The notes under the pieces: generated by a model
The model's input: only the letters and a program-made list of their open reading frames with translations
Told to the model about the DNA's origin: nothing
Databases searched by the model: none
Assembly (NCBI GenBank): GCA_002344885.1
Contig: DDUQ01000116.1
Coordinates: forward strand, 1 to 15,547
Length of the DNA: 15,547 bases
Source of the DNA: Comamonadaceae bacterium UBA2334
GTDB taxonomy: Bacteria > Pseudomonadota > Gammaproteobacteria > Burkholderiales > Burkholderiaceae_C
Reading direction: 5' to 3'
Shown here: one piece after another, positions 14,503 to 15,547 of the stretch
Position numbering within the stretch: the first letter of the stretch is position 1
Layout of the letters: each line of letters opens with the position of its first letter
Made by a program: the position numbers and the translations under genes

Positions 14503-15105
14503 TCAGGCTTCCCAGCAGCTCGCAATGGCTGAGGGGTCGGGTCTGGGTTTGCCGGGCTTGGCCTGCGTGACGGTGCCAATGCTGATGAAGCACGGCGCAA
14601 ATTCACTCGGTGCCAGCTTGAACGCCTGCCGGAAGGGCTCGGCCTTCAGCGCTTTGCCGCTGGTCAGTGCCGAGCCAAAACCTTGCGCCGTGGCCATGAG
14701 CAGCAGGCTTTGCACCGCAGCGCCGGCCGACACCATGCGCTCGTACACATCGATGGCGGGGTCGCCCTTTTCTGCGTCAACCACCAGCAGCAGCAGCAGC
14801 GGTGCGCGGTAGGCTTTGTCGCGTGCCTGTTCCACTTGCGCATCGGTGGCGTCAGGGTCTCGGTCTCGCAGAGCCTGGCCGAACACATCGGCCAGTCTGG
14901 GGCGTGCCTCTTCGGGCACTTCGATGAAGCGCCAGGGCTGAACCTGGTCATGGTCGGGTGCCGTCGCGGCCGCCACGAAGAGCTGGCGTTTTTGCGCTGC
15001 ATCGGGTCCCGGTGAGGTCAGGCGGCGGGGCAAAATGGTGCGCCGTGCCGACATCAGTTGCAAGGCGGCATCGGGCCATTCTGAAGGTGTGGTCTCGGGT
15101 GGCAT
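14503..15105 (-). CDS. Nitroreductase-family flavoprotein, YdjA-like
   Basis: The 200-residue protein belongs to the FMN-dependent nitroreductase fold, closest to the short YdjA-type group. The N-terminal SARRT (19-23) supplies the FMN-phosphate arginines, AAATAPDHDQVQPWRFIEV (45-63) is the typical flavin/dimer segment, and YRAPLLLLLV (99-108) and SAGAAVQSLLLMATAQGFG (126-144) match the central strand and helix. Such enzymes reduce nitro compounds, quinones or related substrates with NAD(P)H; the natural substrate here is unknown. The ATG at 15105 has no strong ribosome binding site, and a second in-frame ATG at 15054 is possible. It lies between nnrS and an HHE gene, suggesting a nitrosative-stress role. 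Confidence 0.88.
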   Translation of the reverse strand: MPPETTPSEWPDAALQLMSARRTILPRRLTSPGPDAAQKRQLFVAAATAPDHDQVQPWRFIEVPEEARPRLADVFGQALRDRDPDATDAQVEQARDKAYRAPLLLLLVVDAEKGDPAIDVYERMVSAGAAVQSLLLMATAQGFGSALTSGKALKAEPFRQAFKLAPSEFAPCFISIGTVTQAKPGKPRPDPSAIASCWEA

Positions 15106-15205
15106 GTGCGTGAAGAATGTGTCGGGTGGTTGCCGTGCGCAAGTCTAGGCGGTGGGATGTTTTCTGACCATGACTCCTTGGGACCATGCTGCCGTGTCGA
15201 GGGGG
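15106..15205. other. Spacer between nnrS and the nitroreductase gene
   Basis: In this 100-bp gap on the minus-strand series I see no Dnr box, terminator hairpin or small gene. Co-transcription from nnrS is possible, as is a separate promoter I cannot recognise. Confidence 0.3.
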
Positions 15206-15547
15206 TCAGCCCAGTTGGCCGTCTGCGCGGGGCAGGCCATACCAGCGGATCATGCGTTGGCCCCACAGCACCATCACCGTCAGCCAGATGGCTGCTGCGG
15301 CAAGGGTCAGCCAGCTGGTGGCGTGCTCCAGCGCCGAGGCGATGCGCAGCACGGTGGCCACCTGAAGCGCCCAGAATGCACCCCACACCAGGTTATCTGC
15401 GGTGAGGGGGCGGCCGCTGTGGCCGCTGGACACCCGGGTGACCATGGCCATCAGGACGGAACCCAGAAAACCCATGGTCAGCGCGTGCAAGGCACCCAGG
15501 CCCAGCAGGGGCACGCCGTGGCGCAGGCCGAGCAGCTGCGATGCGCC
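15206..15547 (-). CDS. nnrS: NnrS family protein, C-terminal part (runs off the window)
   Basis: The visible 113 residues are the C-terminal end of a polytopic membrane protein. The stretch LHALTMGFLGSVLMAMVTRV, followed by SSGHSGRPL, is the hallmark of NnrS, a haem- and copper-containing membrane protein that protects against NO and nitrosative stress and is commonly part of the Dnr/NsrR regulon. Two further hydrophobic segments follow, in VWGAFWALQVATVLRIAS and WLTLAAAAIWLTVMVLWG. The reading frame is open to the window edge, so the start and promoter are not visible. It probably heads the series nnrS, nitroreductase, HHE protein. Confidence 0.9.
   Translation of the reverse strand, partial: GASQLLGLRHGVPLLGLGALHALTMGFLGSVLMAMVTRVSSGHSGRPLTADNLVWGAFWALQVATVLRIASALEHATSWLTLAAAAIWLTVMVLWGQRMIRWYGLPRADGQLG

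Noticed and set aside
1..15547. rRNA or tRNA genes, CRISPR array, insertion sequence
   Set aside because: I saw no tRNA-like cloverleaf, no regularly spaced direct repeats and no transposase motifs; the only mobile element seen is the intein.

Overview
The window is GC-rich DNA with tightly packed genes. The gene families and their arrangement (norCBQD with an Fe-S protein between norQ and norD, a Dnr-type regulator, a class II ribonucleotide reductase, NnrS and several hemerythrin-fold proteins) suggest a denitrifying or NO-detoxifying betaproteobacterium, probably Burkholderiales and plausibly Comamonadaceae. The taxonomic call is inference from gene content and protein style; there is no rRNA in the window.

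Layout. Positions 1-141 (+) are the end of a Ric/YtfE-type di-iron repair protein. Positions 259-3861 (+) are nrdJ, an adenosylcobalamin-dependent ribonucleotide reductase interrupted by a complete 377-residue intein with LAGLIDADG endonuclease motifs, inserted directly before the catalytic cysteine. A hairpin separates it from a convergent Dnr-type Crp/Fnr regulator (3904-4602, -). Divergent from dnr is the nitric oxide reductase operon: norC, norB, norQ, a NapH/CcoG-like polyferredoxin membrane protein, and norD (4762-10362, +). A small hemerythrin-like gene follows under its own promoter (10473-10904, +).

A two-gene minus-strand unit follows: a bacteriohemerythrin (13031-13495) upstream of a PAS-PAS-GGDEF-EAL protein (10918-13020). 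A small four-cysteine DUF3079-like gene (13642-13878, +) lies divergent from it. The right end is a minus-strand series: nnrS (partial), a YdjA-like nitroreductase and an HHE hemerythrin protein (13918-15547).

How it works together. NorCB reduces NO to N2O, and NorQ and NorD are its maturation factors. Dnr is the likely NO-responsive activator. Its box CTTGAACCGGTTCAAG stands 22 bp from a TACGCT -10 element before norC, and the same box-to-spacing-to-TACGCT layout recurs before the hemerythrin-like gene at 10473. Ric, NnrS and the HHE proteins fit NO/iron stress handling, and NrdJ would supply deoxynucleotides without oxygen. The bacteriohemerythrin/EAL pair looks like an O2- or NO-linked cyclic-di-GMP module. 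The least ordinary features are the intein in the active site of nrdJ, the matched Dnr promoters, the hemerythrin/c-di-GMP pair, and four hemerythrin-type or di-iron proteins around one nor operon.
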